10,684 bases of DNA, taken from positions 1 to 10,684 of the forward strand of contig NW_013651953.1 of the NCBI RefSeq assembly GCF_000499385.1, in the 5' to 3' direction. Shown here piece by piece: positions 1-9,482 of this stretch; positions within the stretch are counted from its first letter, which is position 1; each line of letters begins with the position of its first letter. Origin of the DNA: Eimeria necatrix (Eukaryota; Apicomplexa; Conoidasida; Eucoccidiorida; Eimeriidae). The notes beneath the pieces are model-generated. The model was not told where the DNA came from and did no database searches. It worked only from the letters and a program-made list of their open reading frames with translations. Position numbers and translations under genes: made by a program.

Positions 1-6
1 GCTCCT

Positions 7-229
7 CAAATACTCGAGATTGGAACTGTTAAATTGGCTCATGTTTTTCTTCCAATTTTCCCTTGCTATCTCTTGATTTGTGAATCTCTTATCTAAACTT
101 TCGAAAAATCATGCTTGTTTTTGCAGTTGTGGTTATCGACATGCTCAGGTTTTTCGTCACGATAACGCAAAGCTCCAAGAACATTTCAGTCTGAGACGAG
201 TTGGTCATCGTCCAGGATGTGCGTTTCGT
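7..229 (+). repeat. Repeat A, copy 1 (direct repeat)
   Basis: This 223-bp stretch matches 864-1086 without gaps at a constant offset of 857 bp. I count 7 mismatches, about 97% identity. The match ends abruptly: the six bases before position 7 share nothing with those before 864, and similarity is lost just after 229. Differences from copy 2 are two adjacent bases at 76-77, one near 152, and four in the last 35 bp. No terminal inverted repeats, target-site duplication or poly-A tail are visible, so the element class is unknown. It contains a pyrimidine-rich acceptor-like stretch ending in CAG at 126. In the frame that is open throughout copy 2, this copy has a TGA at 74-76. It begins close to the window edge, but the mismatched bases at 1-6 suggest it is not simply cut off there. 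Confidence 0.93.
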
Positions 230-863
230 GTGAGCTTCCTTGGTATGCTGATAATTTCACTCCGTGCAGAGCTTTCAGTTCTCTTCAAGTTGCAGTCTAG
301 AGATTACTTTCCTGCAATGGAGGGAGCCACTTTGATTTACAGTCCTAGGCAATACACTTTAAGTAGGAAAGTTCGCATAAAATTAACACTGCAGGGCTAG
401 ATCCTGCCGTTGATAAATATTTGACGCCTCTCCACGCCAGGGTCCGCTCGCTTTATCAGTTTGTGCTGCTTCTATTGCGTCAGTTTGAGAAAAGGCTTTT
501 TGTCGGAAAGCAATTGGTTCTCCTCCTTATGTGATTTACACTACGAATAAAAGAGCTTATATATATGAACAGATCGTAAGCATGATAGAAAACTTGAGCT
601 GATCTATCGAAAGCGTTCCCCGTTTTAGTCAAGCCTTAGTGGACCGTTTATGGGTGCTCTGCGAGGCATATTGGAGCAGCCAAAGTGCTCTTTTTTGGGG
701 CTTCGGCTAATACCTTGTGTGTGATTGATTAAAGTTTGCCGGACAAACAACATTGTCTTCATCCAGCTCTGATAAGCAGCTGTAATGGTGTCTCACCATC
801 CGGTGCATTCAAGGATAGAGCCGGAAATCCCGACCGGCTACTAAATTTGTATATTTTCGAGGA
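230..863. other. Unique spacer between repeat A copies
   Basis: No gene, RNA or repeat is recognised in these 634 bases. The open frame entering from copy 1 stops at 400. An AATAAA-type hexamer occurs near 546 and a TATATATA run near 558, but with no gene on either side they have no assignable role. The stretch shows no similarity to the sequence that follows copy 2. Confidence 0.6.
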
Positions 864-1086
864 CAAATACTCGAGATTGGAACTGTTAAATTGGCTCATG
901 TTTTTCTTCCAATTTTCCCTTGCTATCTCTTGGATTGTGAATCTCTTATCTAAACTTTCGAAAAATCATGCTTGTTTTTGCAGTTGTGGTTATCGGCATG
1001 CTCAGGTTTTTCGTCACGATAACGCAAAGCTCCAAGAACATTTCAGTCTGAGACGGGTTGCTCAACGTGCAGGATGTGCGTTTCGT
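864..1086 (+). repeat. Repeat A, copy 2 (direct repeat)
   Basis: This is the second copy of the 223-bp element, in the same orientation as 7-229. The flanks of the two copies (230-863 and 1087 onward) are not similar, so this is a pair of dispersed insertions or a short segmental copy and not a longer tandem duplication. One reading frame is open across the whole element here. It would encode a hydrophobic stretch (LLNWLMFFFQF onward) followed by a Cys, His and Arg-rich part. Of the substitutions that can be judged in that frame, two are synonymous, several change residues and one exchanges Trp for a stop, so coding selection is not shown. The acceptor-like CAG falls at 983. Family identity is unknown. 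Confidence 0.93.
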
Positions 1087-1215
1087 AAAGCATCACTTCC
1101 GAAAAGCTCAAAGTCGCCTTTGCACCCGACAATACAACAAAGTGGCCAGATAAGCCCGCAGCGCGCTCAATTTCGTGTTCGTGAGTCACACTCAAGTGCC
1201 AGTTGTGCGTGCTAA
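898..1215 (+). other. Weak open frame through repeat A copy 2
   Basis: This is the ATG-initiated part of the longest open frame in the window. The frame is also open upstream to about 736, but only from a TTG. The ATG at 898 lies inside repeat A and gives about 105 codons. The product would begin with a membrane-like hydrophobic segment of roughly 20 residues, then a basic, Cys- and His-containing part, and it continues past the repeat into sequence with no recognisable domain. The equivalent frame in repeat copy 1 is interrupted by a TGA. I recognise no family. Given the stop density expected at this base composition, one or two frames of this size are expected by chance, so I regard it as probably non-coding. 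A degenerate fragment of a repeat-encoded protein is the alternative. Confidence 0.12.
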
Positions 1216-1854
1216 TCTGTATGAAACTGCAAGGACCTTTGCATGCCAAATCTAGACTGTGCGGCAAAATGAAAGGCTCACCGATAAGCTATTGTGTACA
1301 AACAGTGCACTTAAGTCTTCTGCTGAAGGCTTGTCTTATTCATGCAGCTAGGCTTCCATGCAGCTTGGTAGATGTTTTTCGGGATGGTGAGATCCACCGG
1401 ACCATAAACTGAAGGTATCAAGTTTGCATTTGTAGGCATGCTGATGACTTGAAGCAGCTGCATCATTTAGCTTCTCGGGTAGCACACGAATTAGTATGAC
1501 TCATAAATGGTTTGGGTAAATACTCTACTCTGGCGTACCTGCAGGGCGTGTGTACCACTGGCTTGTCTTCCATTCTCAACCAGATAAAGCGATGTCAGTG
1601 TGCTTCGCTCACGCATACAGAGACGTGAAACGCTCTTCACTGGTTTCCTGGGTCCACGCAGACCTTGCCTAAGCGCAATGATGCATCGCCCAGCTCTCGC
1701 TACCAAATATCAACTTCACAGGGGAGCCGCACCTTTGGGAGGAAACCTCGTTGTAGATGATACGGCAAGTTACCAGCTGGTGAGGCACATAGAACACAAG
1801 ATATTCCCAGAAAATATTAACAGCCAATCATAAGAGATGACAAGCGACAGAAGC
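1087..1854. other. Non-coding stretch between repeats A and B
   Basis: No supported gene is seen here. The frames present are short (under about 80 codons), overlap one another on both strands, and resemble nothing known. A 14-base match, TGCATCGCCCAGCT, links about 1683 with about 1904 inside repeat B. A repeat of that length is not improbable by chance in a window of this size, so I do not extend B to it. Confidence 0.55.
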
Positions 1855-1980
1855 ATGGGGTTCTAGCGTGTGCATGTTTGTTCACGTCGGGAAGCTCGCC
1901 TGTTGCATCGCCCAGCTTTTGGTGCGGGTGTTAGCAGCGTCTCTGGGAATGCTGAACAGCGATACTTGTGAGTATTATCA
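1855..1980 (+). repeat. Repeat B, left arm of inverted pair
   Basis: This segment matches the reverse complement of 3733-3871. The conserved core, CTCTGGGAATGCTGAACAGC at about 1941-1960, is identical in both copies. Around it a 36-bp block (1938-1973) agrees at roughly 32 positions. Further similar blocks occur in the same order: ATGGGGT at 1855, TCTAGCGTGTGCAT at about 1862, and TTGTTCACGTC at about 1879. Small indels separate them, including an 8-bp gap and a 3-bp gap. Colinear blocks over about 126 bp make chance unlikely. No coding content or target-site duplication is visible. The pair could be two diverged members of a dispersed family or the arms of a larger composite or foldback element. 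Confidence 0.85.
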
Positions 1981-2220
1981 TCAATGCGAACGCCATAAAA
2001 CGTCTACTGTACTGCTGGGCCCCTAGGCGGTATGTCTGAAACGCATGCAGCCTTTAGGCCTTTGGAAACTGGTATATATCCTGTGCGCGCAATGTTTCCT
2101 TCTATTCACCGTTCGCTGCAGTTGGTACGTTGAACACACCCTTCGCCAGTCTCAACACACGACCTAATTTCATTTCGTCGATGTGGCGGACGTAGGAGAA
2201 ATTATTAGCTAAGACACCTA

Positions 2221-2246
2221 CCAGGGTGTGCGTTTCATAAAAAGCA
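2221..2246 (+). repeat. Short sequence like the 3' end of repeat A
   Basis: This resembles the last bases of repeat A copy 2 and the first bases after it (1069-1092): CAGG, one changed base, then TGTGCGTTTC, one changed base, TAAA, a 2-bp insertion, and AGCA. About 20 of 22 aligned bases agree. Upstream sequence does not align convincingly with the body of A. It may be the remnant of a third A copy or a chance match. Confidence 0.4.
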
Positions 2247-3326
2247 GTTGAAGAAATCCACTAGCCAGTCCTACAGGAACACGGTGAGCATTTCCATTGT
2301 TAATCCTGAGCTGTACTAAACTCATTTATACGTGAACCCGAGAACTCTTTGTTTGCAGCTTCCGTTGTTTCTTCTAGGACTCATGCAGCACAATTCACGA
2401 ACAGCAGGCAGTTCGAGTTCTTCAGCTCCTGCTGTGTCCATGACGAATAACAAGGACTCTAAGAGGGCAAAACCTCCCAGCACGTATTGTATGGTCTTCG
2501 CGTGCTTTTGCAATGGCGGTTCGGCGCCAGCTTGTGAGCTCCTCAACCTTGAAAGTGGCCGTATAGTCTTCCCTTCTTGAGGCTGCCACCTAATTGCTTC
2601 GAGCATTAAGTGTCTTGCCAGTCATACTTGCTTACTGTTAAGCGAGCGGCCGTGTTGCTAGCTTATATATGGGATTTATGACTTATAAGGGAGGTAAGAG
2701 TTCTTAGATAAAATGACAACATTGTTTCCAAGCAGGAGAATACCTGATATTTATCGCGTGCGTTTGGCATGGCGCTGTTCTCAGCAATGAATTACTTTGA
2801 ATTATCCGTCTTGTCATTCATGTGCCTGTGAGGGAAGCACAGATCTTCTTTGCTTCGCTTCGTTAATTTCGCGTCATCTACACAAATATTACCAAGAAAC
2901 GGCAGACGTTTCCAAAATCCTGCAAAGTATTAAAAAATATGCTCCTGCATATGCGGGCAACTGTTACTTTTGCGTGTTCTTCTCAACATTGTTCTCTGGA
3001 GTCAAATCCTTAGTTGTAACCTTTTGTGATCATGAACGAACTGCTCTTCCTAGCATAGAGGTGCCATATCCAGACTCAGAAATATAGAGGTCACTCAATT
3101 GGTGTACAAAAATGTTTTGAGCTCAGGTCATAACTGTTGACATATAAAGTGGTGGGTTGTAAGAAACGTATTGCAGTAATGGTGGAGGCTAAATCGTAAA
3201 CGAAAGGATGTAGGTCTCTGTTATATAAAATAGAGGCTTTTTGGCGATACTAAAAGCCACACAAGTGTGTGTGTGACGAATACCATTTGGCTGTCGCCTC
3301 TTTTCCCGAGCGGGATTCGACAAAAC

Positions 3327-3665
3327 ATGGCAGGAGCGTTTGCCGTTAATTCCACTGGAGCCTGTGGAGGTCCAGCCTCCACTGAGCATTTTAGATTAGA
3401 ATGTGGACCCGGAAATTTCCAGGATCCTATTTGGGCGAGTCAAAAATTTCGACTTACCAGGGTGAGGCCGCATTTGATATTTTCAACTCGCAGAAGCTGT
3501 CCATCCTATTCCGCTTTTTCCCAGAAATTTCGCAGAGCGAGTTTCGCTGGCCACTTGCTTTACGAGCAGGACGTGAGGAACAAGAAATCAAACACAATTT
3601 TGACAGGCATGGCGCAAATATTATTTCACGGTCCGTGTAGTTGTCAAGGCATTGCAGTTCTGTAA
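3327..3665 (+). other. Weak open frame, 112 codons
   Basis: The frame starts at an ATG in a favourable eukaryotic context (AAAACATGG, with A at -3 and G at +4) and runs 112 codons to a TAA at 3663-3665. It is also open upstream to 3267, but only from a GTG. The putative product is basic and rich in Arg, Ser and Phe, with no signal peptide, membrane segment or known motif that I can identify. A second frame of 79 codons overlaps it in another register (3401-3640), which shows how permissive the region is for open frames by chance. The stop codon lies within the left arm of a small perfect hairpin. No polyadenylation signal or splice structure supports a gene, so it is most likely spurious. Confidence 0.12.
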
Positions 3666-3677
3666 AATGTTACAGAA
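3658..3677. repeat. Perfect 8-bp hairpin with 4-nt loop
   Basis: TTCTGTAA at 3658-3665 pairs with TTACAGAA at 3670-3677 across the loop AATG. It lies at the end of the weak frame 3327-3665 and 55 bp before repeat B's right arm. There is no T-tract after it, so it does not resemble an intrinsic terminator. It is short and AT-rich enough to be incidental. Confidence 0.6.
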
Positions 3678-3732
3678 AACGCTTTTTGCTGATAAATAGG
3701 TACAGAGTTAATGGAGACCTGAAGCACCTGGG

Positions 3733-3871
3733 TGATAGTTCCTGCAAGAATCGCTGTTCAGCATTCCCAGAGAGACTGCCGAAACCAACAAAAAACGGTT
3801 AGATGCTGCGATACGCACGTTCCCTGACGTGAACAAGATGATATGCACACACTAGAGTGCTACCACCCCAT
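3733..3871 (-). repeat. Repeat B, right arm of inverted pair
   Basis: This copy is inverted relative to 1855-1980. Read on the minus strand it carries, in order, ATGGGGT, TCTAGTGTGTGCAT, TTGTTCACGTC, a poorly matching middle of about 50 bp, and then the identical 20-base core ending AACAGC followed by CTTG and TATCA. It is about 13 bp longer than the left arm because of indels near its minus-strand start. Divergence is much greater than between the A copies, so the B pair is older or has not been homogenised. The element class is unknown. Confidence 0.85.
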
Positions 3872-3910
3872 ATGACTAACTGTTTATTCGTTCTGGACGG
3901 CGCGCCTACC

Positions 3911-3939
3911 AGCTAATTTTTCGCCCTCGGTTTTTGCAG
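3911..3939 (+). promoter_or_regulatory. Splice-acceptor-like sequence
   Basis: A CTAAT branch-point-like motif near 3913 is followed by a pyrimidine-rich run and TTTTTGCAG ending at 3939, with G as the next base. This is a good match to a eukaryotic 3' splice site. In one phase the downstream sequence stays open for about 34 codons to a TAG near 4049. No convincing upstream exon or matching donor can be joined to it, so its use is unproven. Confidence 0.25.
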
Positions 3940-4068
3940 GATCTCTTCGTAGAGTTTTTCTCATCATTTCTTTAACAAGAAACAAAGGTGAAATGCGTAT
4001 AGCTCCAGTTCAGCCTGTATGCATTCAATTTTCTCCTTGCAAATAGCAAAATCAAAATTCTGGTTAAA

Positions 4069-4082
4069 CCAGGATGTGCGTA
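4069..4082 (+). repeat. 14-base match to the 3' end of repeat A
   Basis: CCAGGATGTGCGT plus one base is identical to repeat A copy 1 at 213-225, then diverges. The identity is short and the flanks do not align. A remnant of repeat A is possible, but chance cannot be excluded from this site alone. Confidence 0.3.
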
Positions 4083-5116
4083 TATAGTTAACAGAAAGCC
4101 GTGCGCAAACAAATGTACCTATTTTAACGCATACCAAGGTGCTGTCCAGCGGCTATTGTGGCCATGTGGCAGGAGTTTGTATCTTGAGAAAAAACTTGGC
4201 TGGGCACTTTGAACTGTTGCCCGCAATGGATCCTCTAGGCTACCAGGCATTTGACAAACCTACGTGATCCTAAGAACAAAATCTGGGCAGACGAGAGAGT
4301 TTTCGTCACAGTGCTCTGCATTTTGACCAAGACTGCTCTTTGTCTCGAGGAGGCTCTTCACAGGCAAAGGCTGTATGTTTTGGACTGTATAGACTATGCC
4401 CATTTGTTTTCGAGTGGTGTGTTATAAACGCATATTTCGTTTATTACTTCGAATTTAATTGGTTGCGTACACGTTGGCTGAACTCGTGAAACGTATTGCT
4501 TGCTGTTCGCGGCTGTGCAAAAGCACAGTGCCCAGCGTGCTACTTACTGCTACTTAGCAAATACTGCCTTATCGAGGACTATTTAGTCATGCTTGTCGAT
4601 AATTCGGGTAAGGGCATCCTCTTGTCCAGCAACTGTGTGACTATCCTGCTGTGCTCGAGCTTTGCTCCAGGGCAGCCGTACGTGAAATTGAGACAAAATG
4701 CTGTTCTTGTTCTTTTCATGATATACATGCATAAAAGGTGTCCGACCATGCCGGTTGTGGAGTATTTGAGGAATTCAGACACACCACAAACGCTTTGATT
4801 ATACAATGAAATGCCGTCAGCGAAGGCAGGCGTGCTCGTCCATAAATTTACAAACCACCAAGCTGGGCCACACGTGAAGTTGCGTGCGGTATTGTCAGTA
4901 TATTAGTGTCGTTGGAAAGCTGAGGATTTCGCAAACAAATTCAAAGCTTGCGAAAGCGACAGCTCGCCCATTTGCAAACTATGAATTACCTACGCTTTTG
5001 TGAGTGTCGAGAAACTATGTCATTGTATCTTTTTCGTGGAAATGTGACTTAAGAACTCTGTAATAAAAGACAAAATAAAGCGGTGGCCTGGACTAATAGT
5101 AATATATTACTTATCA

Positions 5117-5159
5117 GGAAAATAACAGCAATACGTTTTTGGGAAAATAACAGTAGTAT
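5117..5159. repeat. Two-copy short tandem repeat, 25-bp period
   Basis: GGAAAATAACAG at 5117-5128 recurs exactly at 5142-5153. The following six bases agree at three positions, giving 15 of 18 overall. The rest of the 25-bp period does not match well, so this is a degenerate duplication or chance. Confidence 0.45.
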
Positions 5160-6748
5160 CTGTGTAGCGTGGGTAAGGAGCTTATGCCTGAGACTTCGGA
5201 AATTGACATAAACCGCGCTAATGCTGCACATCAAGAAGCCGATTAAAAAGTAAACAACAGATGTATATTTCTGGCATGTCTTTTTGGATCACCTGCACTT
5301 CAGGAAGGCACGTAGCTCAGCATCTTCGAGCCAGGCGCTTCGAACAGTTTGTCCTCTAACCAATACGAGTGGCATTTTTGTTTTACGAAGGAAGTGCGAG
5401 AAGCAGTGCATTGACATACAGGCTCACATAAATTCTTCGACGACTTAAGTGCTGTGCGGAAGGCTTTTTCAAGCGAACCGTGGCTCTGAGAGTGGTCTAT
5501 CCGCATCGTTGTTGGTCTGATACGTAACACAACCACAATGTGAACAGGTGCCTTGCGCAATACTCAATATATTCGGCTAACTCAAACTGATGCATGGTAA
5601 GCTAAGTGACCAAATGAAGTCTTAAATCGATAAATGCGGGCTCTCCAAGTCGAGCTGCAGTTTCCACGTTGCATTTCGGTTTCACACACAGCGTCTTTCA
5701 GATAGAAAGTTTACCTAACTGTGCAGATATATACGCCAATTGAAGCGCACGTTTCGGAATCTGAACCTGTCTGTCTGAAAGGAAGTGCGCGAGCCACTGC
5801 GATCGCACGTTCAGTCAGAATTGCTCGTGTCTTACTTAACTGGGAAAGCAAAGTCAGGTTTTGCACATGGCACTTAGGGAATGTTCGTGAGTTGCCTTAC
5901 TACATTGACGGTCGAGGTGTCTTCTTATATCACTACTAAATCCAAGACATTAGCTGGAATGCACAGTAACTTGGCCAACACATGTTCTGGCTATTTTTCA
6001 CTACGACATGCTGGTTGGGTGAAGACTTCTTCAAGATTGCGTTATGAACTGCATATGATACCGCCTCATGAATACACTACTCAGAGGGAAAGGCGCCATT
6101 TGTTTTGAATGGTGCGCTGCTACCTTTTGCCTGCAAATGTGATTCTGTCCTGCATGCTAAAACGTTTTATTCCTGCAGAGCGCTGGCCAATGCGCATCAA
6201 AGGCAGTAACTGTCGTGTCCGTTCTGTTTTGGTGGAGTACCTGGCACTGATGATGAAGCGCTTGGGCATCTGACCAGGTGGTTGACAGCGGTGACAGCCC
6301 AGCCGGCATTTTCCAGTGGATAGACGCGTACAAGATTGGATGAAACTTGGAGTTCAACGTATTCATTGTTGATACTGCAACGATTGCACATCAGATTGTT
6401 TTGCGTCAAACTTAACCGCGCTTCTTCGCGTTTGTATGGCGGACGCAAACCAGGCATGTCTAAAACGAATGACTTATCGTTGATATTATATGCTGCAAAG
6501 GCCGCAGAAACGGTCGAATTCGCAAAACTGCCGTAAAGAATTTTGAGCGCATGTAAAGTGCCTGCATGCAACTTTAAAGCCAATGATACTGTTGTAGCTT
6601 GGAGACTTGATGGTAGACAACAGAAAAAGCGGAAGTGGCAAGTCCTAATATTCTGTGCTACAGGTGGAGTTTCTTTATGGGTTCCGTAACACGGTTTGTG
6701 TCCTATTTGGATCTGAAGCCGAACCTTTCGCCTCTCTGCACCTTGCGT

Positions 6749-6784
6749 TAGTTTTGGTGGGTTTTGGGCTTGTGGTTGGTTGGA
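6749..6784 (+). other. G/T-rich tract
   Basis: In these 36 bases the plus strand is almost entirely G and T. Two GGG triplets and four or more GG doublets are spaced by short T-rich loops, as in weak two-tier G-quadruplex patterns. There are not four GGG runs, so a stable quadruplex is not predicted by the usual rule. It stands out only by its strand asymmetry. Confidence 0.5.
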
Positions 6785-6938
6785 TGCAAACTTGTAACGC
6801 TGTTTCGCAGAGTAGCTTGCTGCGTCAACTATATAAACTTTAGAACCTGTTATAATGTGCGTGTTAAGGCATAGAGCAATAGTAGTTAAAGCAAGGGAAA
6901 TTCTCTGTATATTTAGCTTTGTAGCTTTTTCTAAGATT

Positions 6939-6977
6939 AGAGCACCATAACCTACAATAACTATGTTATGGTGCTCT
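6939..6977. repeat. Perfect 13-bp inverted repeat, hairpin
   Basis: AGAGCACCATAAC at 6939-6951 is the exact reverse complement of GTTATGGTGCTCT at 6965-6977, separated by a 13-base loop, CTACAATAACTAT. Pairing stops at both ends (T opposite T outside). A perfect 13-bp pairing this close together is unlikely by chance in 10.7 kb. There is no T-run typical of a terminator and the stem is shorter than in typical animal microRNA precursors. The termini of a tiny foldback element, a protein-binding palindrome or a local inverted duplication are all possible. Confidence 0.88.
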
Positions 6978-9482
6978 TACATGGGAAAGCAGAAAGTATG
7001 CAAGTCATGCCTACTTTAGGGCCATTATAAGTGCGGTTGTGTCAAGAAAAGCTTTCCTAGTCAAGCGGGTATATGCTTGGCAACGCAAAGTAGAGCTGCC
7101 TGTTAGAAGGGTGAATAAAGGAATGACGTTATCCTCCGGAGAGCCTGTCTTTTCTTCTTGACGCTTATCAAACTTCTAGAAACCTATATTTCAAGATTTT
7201 GTAGTGTTCTCGTCACACCGAATTAAATGACATGCGGGCGCTACACTTCAGAATAATGCAAGCTCAGTCCTCTCTTGGCTTGCTTTTAAATCGACAGGGT
7301 AGAGCAGTCTGCTTAGCTCGTGTTATCTCTTGCTTCAGCTAAATGAAATCAACCAAATGCTCTAAGTAATTTGGACTCGTCAGTTTCTCCTTCAACAGGC
7401 ACATAGTTAGATTCCTGAACCTTTCTATAGGCTCTTGAACTAGGCGCGACTGCTGAACTGTCACTTACTTGTGGCAGAATGCAGGGAGCCTTTTATGAAC
7501 CTGGAGGATGTAAGTAGCTGCACACTGTAGTTGCCCAAATGCGTTTCAACTACTGCTTGCGGGTGATGGCACGCGCGACAGGCTTTATGACAAATAGTTA
7601 GCGTGCAGAGTTGTTTTTATCATAGGCTAGGCGTTATGTGTTAACTTTTGAGCTTCATGCGGGCACGTCCCATGGCAGGCATCACTAATGATCATGCTCT
7701 TTTGCGACTTCCTGCTTATACCTGGCGCCAAATACTCTTGCTGAAAGCACGTGACTTTCAATGGCTAGATGCACGTACCCGAATTCAAGCAGTAGACGAA
7801 TTTTGGTTACGAGCTAAGAATGGGATGCAGTCTCAGCAAACATGAAAGCAGTATTTACAGCGTAGGCATGACTTCAAGTGGTTAACATATCCCGCGTTTT
7901 CACTTCAACTCTGAAGTGTTGCCGCTCTTTGTCGAAAAAGAAAATAAGAACAACAGTTGGATTGCCCCAGGAGATAAATAGCGTAGTCCGAAGTCAAATT
8001 CATTTGTTTGTCTTCAATCCACAGCAAGAAAAAACCAACTTACCAAACAAATGAGATTTGATTTTCCTGATATCCTGACAGCAGAATAGTGCTTATATCC
8101 TTTGCCACGGCGGGTTTGGGTTTGTGCCCGAGGCAACGGAAAGGGTCCGACGGGCAAGTCTTTGCCTGCATATTGACTATGCCAATCGCTCCGAAGAGCA
8201 AACTTTCAAAGTTTCCGCAATAAGAAAAGCAAACCCATGCTTTCCACTCACAGATAAACTCAAAACTTTTCGCGCACAAGAGGAAGGTAGGGGTTCGTAG
8301 TCTGTAAGCGGGTACTTGCCATCAAGTTTTTGACTAATTAAGTGGCGGCGTGGGACATGCCGTCGACGCTTGACCCTGGCTGTTGTGACGACAATAACGT
8401 AGACAAATGTCTTGTGCAGATCTCGAATAATGCACTTAAACCAAGATTATGTTCAAGGACCTATGGTGGGATTATAGGCCAAAAGTGGCATTGCATCCAC
8501 AAACGCAAAGTTCTCATTCGCAGCCACGTGTGACTTTTTCACAGCATTGCTTGTTTCGAGAATTAACGATCTATGGATGTTCCTTATTTGCTTGGGGCGT
8601 TGTGTTGCTTTTCCAATGTAACGTAAAATTTATATAAAACGTACTTTCATGAATGTCAAGTGGCCCTCTTGCTATACAAAGCTAGTGCGCACTGCAGTGA
8701 AACATAAGCAGGCTACACAATGGCTAACACAGATGCCATCAACCATATAATGCAAATGGCATTTGCTGGTTGGAAGCCCGCATGTCTCCTTGCTTGCTTT
8801 GTTCGGTTTCCACTTTGACCTCTCTGCCGAGAGTAGTCATCCAAATGTAGGCAATGCACTAAGTAAAAGTGCTCCTCAGATATTTCAAATGAATGGGTCA
8901 ATTCGCCCAAAACACTAAAAAATGCTACAATGGATATCCAATGACGAGGCGCGTGTACTAGGCAGTGACCTGCTAACTGACAATGTGGACGTCACGAGCT
9001 CAACTCTGTACAATATCCCCTTGTTTTCTACGACAAGATTTGCGCAAAGGCAGGCAGTTGTTAAAGCCTGACTCTACTCGCCGTGGTATCGTGCAACGTC
9101 TGCTTTTTTGTTCAAAGAAGTTTGTGTATTTGTTTTCTTTGAGGTCAACTACTGTTACAAAGCTCAAAATGGTTTCGAGGAACAAGGGATATCAGCAAAT
9201 ATTGGCAGCTGACTGAAAACGTATATTTTAGTGTGCGGGTGCGCGTGAAGAATACAGAACGGACAAATGCCTTTTTCCGGAAGGTCTAGGCACCTCTTTT
9301 GTTCATCTAAATAAGGCAGCTCCGGAGTGAAATGCTTTGTGAGGATGGATGGACCTTGGCACGAGAATTTTCAGCCCTTCGGGATTTTGCTTTGTGCTTA
9401 GGCTGAATTGCACGAATTGTGAAGGGCGCTTGATGCTAATTGGTGCGTTTCACTCTCGGCAGCGTGTTAGTCTGCATACCCT
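6978..9482. other. Long gene-free stretch
   Basis: No gene or RNA is supported here. All frames are under about 80 codons and overlap on both strands. AATAAA occurs near 7113 and TATATAAA-like strings near 8630, without a transcription unit to attach to. No tandem repeat, tRNA-like box pair or mobile-element protein was recognised. Confidence 0.55.

Larger units (their letters stand above)
1981..3732. other. Interior between the two B repeats
   Basis: About 1.75 kb is enclosed by the inverted B copies. It holds the weak open frame at 3327-3665, the 8-bp hairpin at 3658-3677, a short A-like motif at 2221-2246, an 11-bp GT run at 3265-3275, and a consensus-like splice donor AG/GTAAGAG at 2692-2700. 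No transposase, reverse transcriptase or other mobile-element protein can be recognised on either strand. A composite transposon with intact coding capacity is therefore not supported. Confidence 0.55.
4083..6938. other. Long gene-free stretch
   Basis: No gene is supported over nearly 2.9 kb. The frames seen are short or overlapping; the longest, 6197-6583 on the minus strand, is 128 codons but begins with TTG and matches nothing I know. Minor items are a 6-bp hairpin CTGTGC-AAAA-GCACAG at 4513-4528, the two-copy repeat at 5117-5159, an acceptor-like TTTTATTCCTGCAG ending at 6179, and donor-like GGTAAG strings near 4606, 5171 and 5595. None of these can be linked into exons. Confidence 0.55.

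Noticed and set aside
1683..1917. 14-base repeat TGCATCGCCCAGCT shared by about 1683 and about 1904
   Set aside because: An exact match of this length somewhere in 10.7 kb has a sizeable chance probability and the flanks do not align.
3305..3320. tRNA-like B-box fragment (GGGATTCGA) on the minus strand
   Set aside because: The match breaks after GGGATTCGA, and no acceptor stem, anticodon arm or A box fits at the required distances.
6197..6583. 128-codon minus-strand open frame
   Set aside because: It starts at TTG, its first in-frame ATG leaves only about half of it, other frames overlap it on both strands, and no family is recognised.
9000..9216. Overlapping plus- and minus-strand frames of 60-77 codons, suggesting an antisense gene pair
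   Set aside because: Frames of this size are abundant across the window; no motif, splice signal or codon pattern sets these apart.
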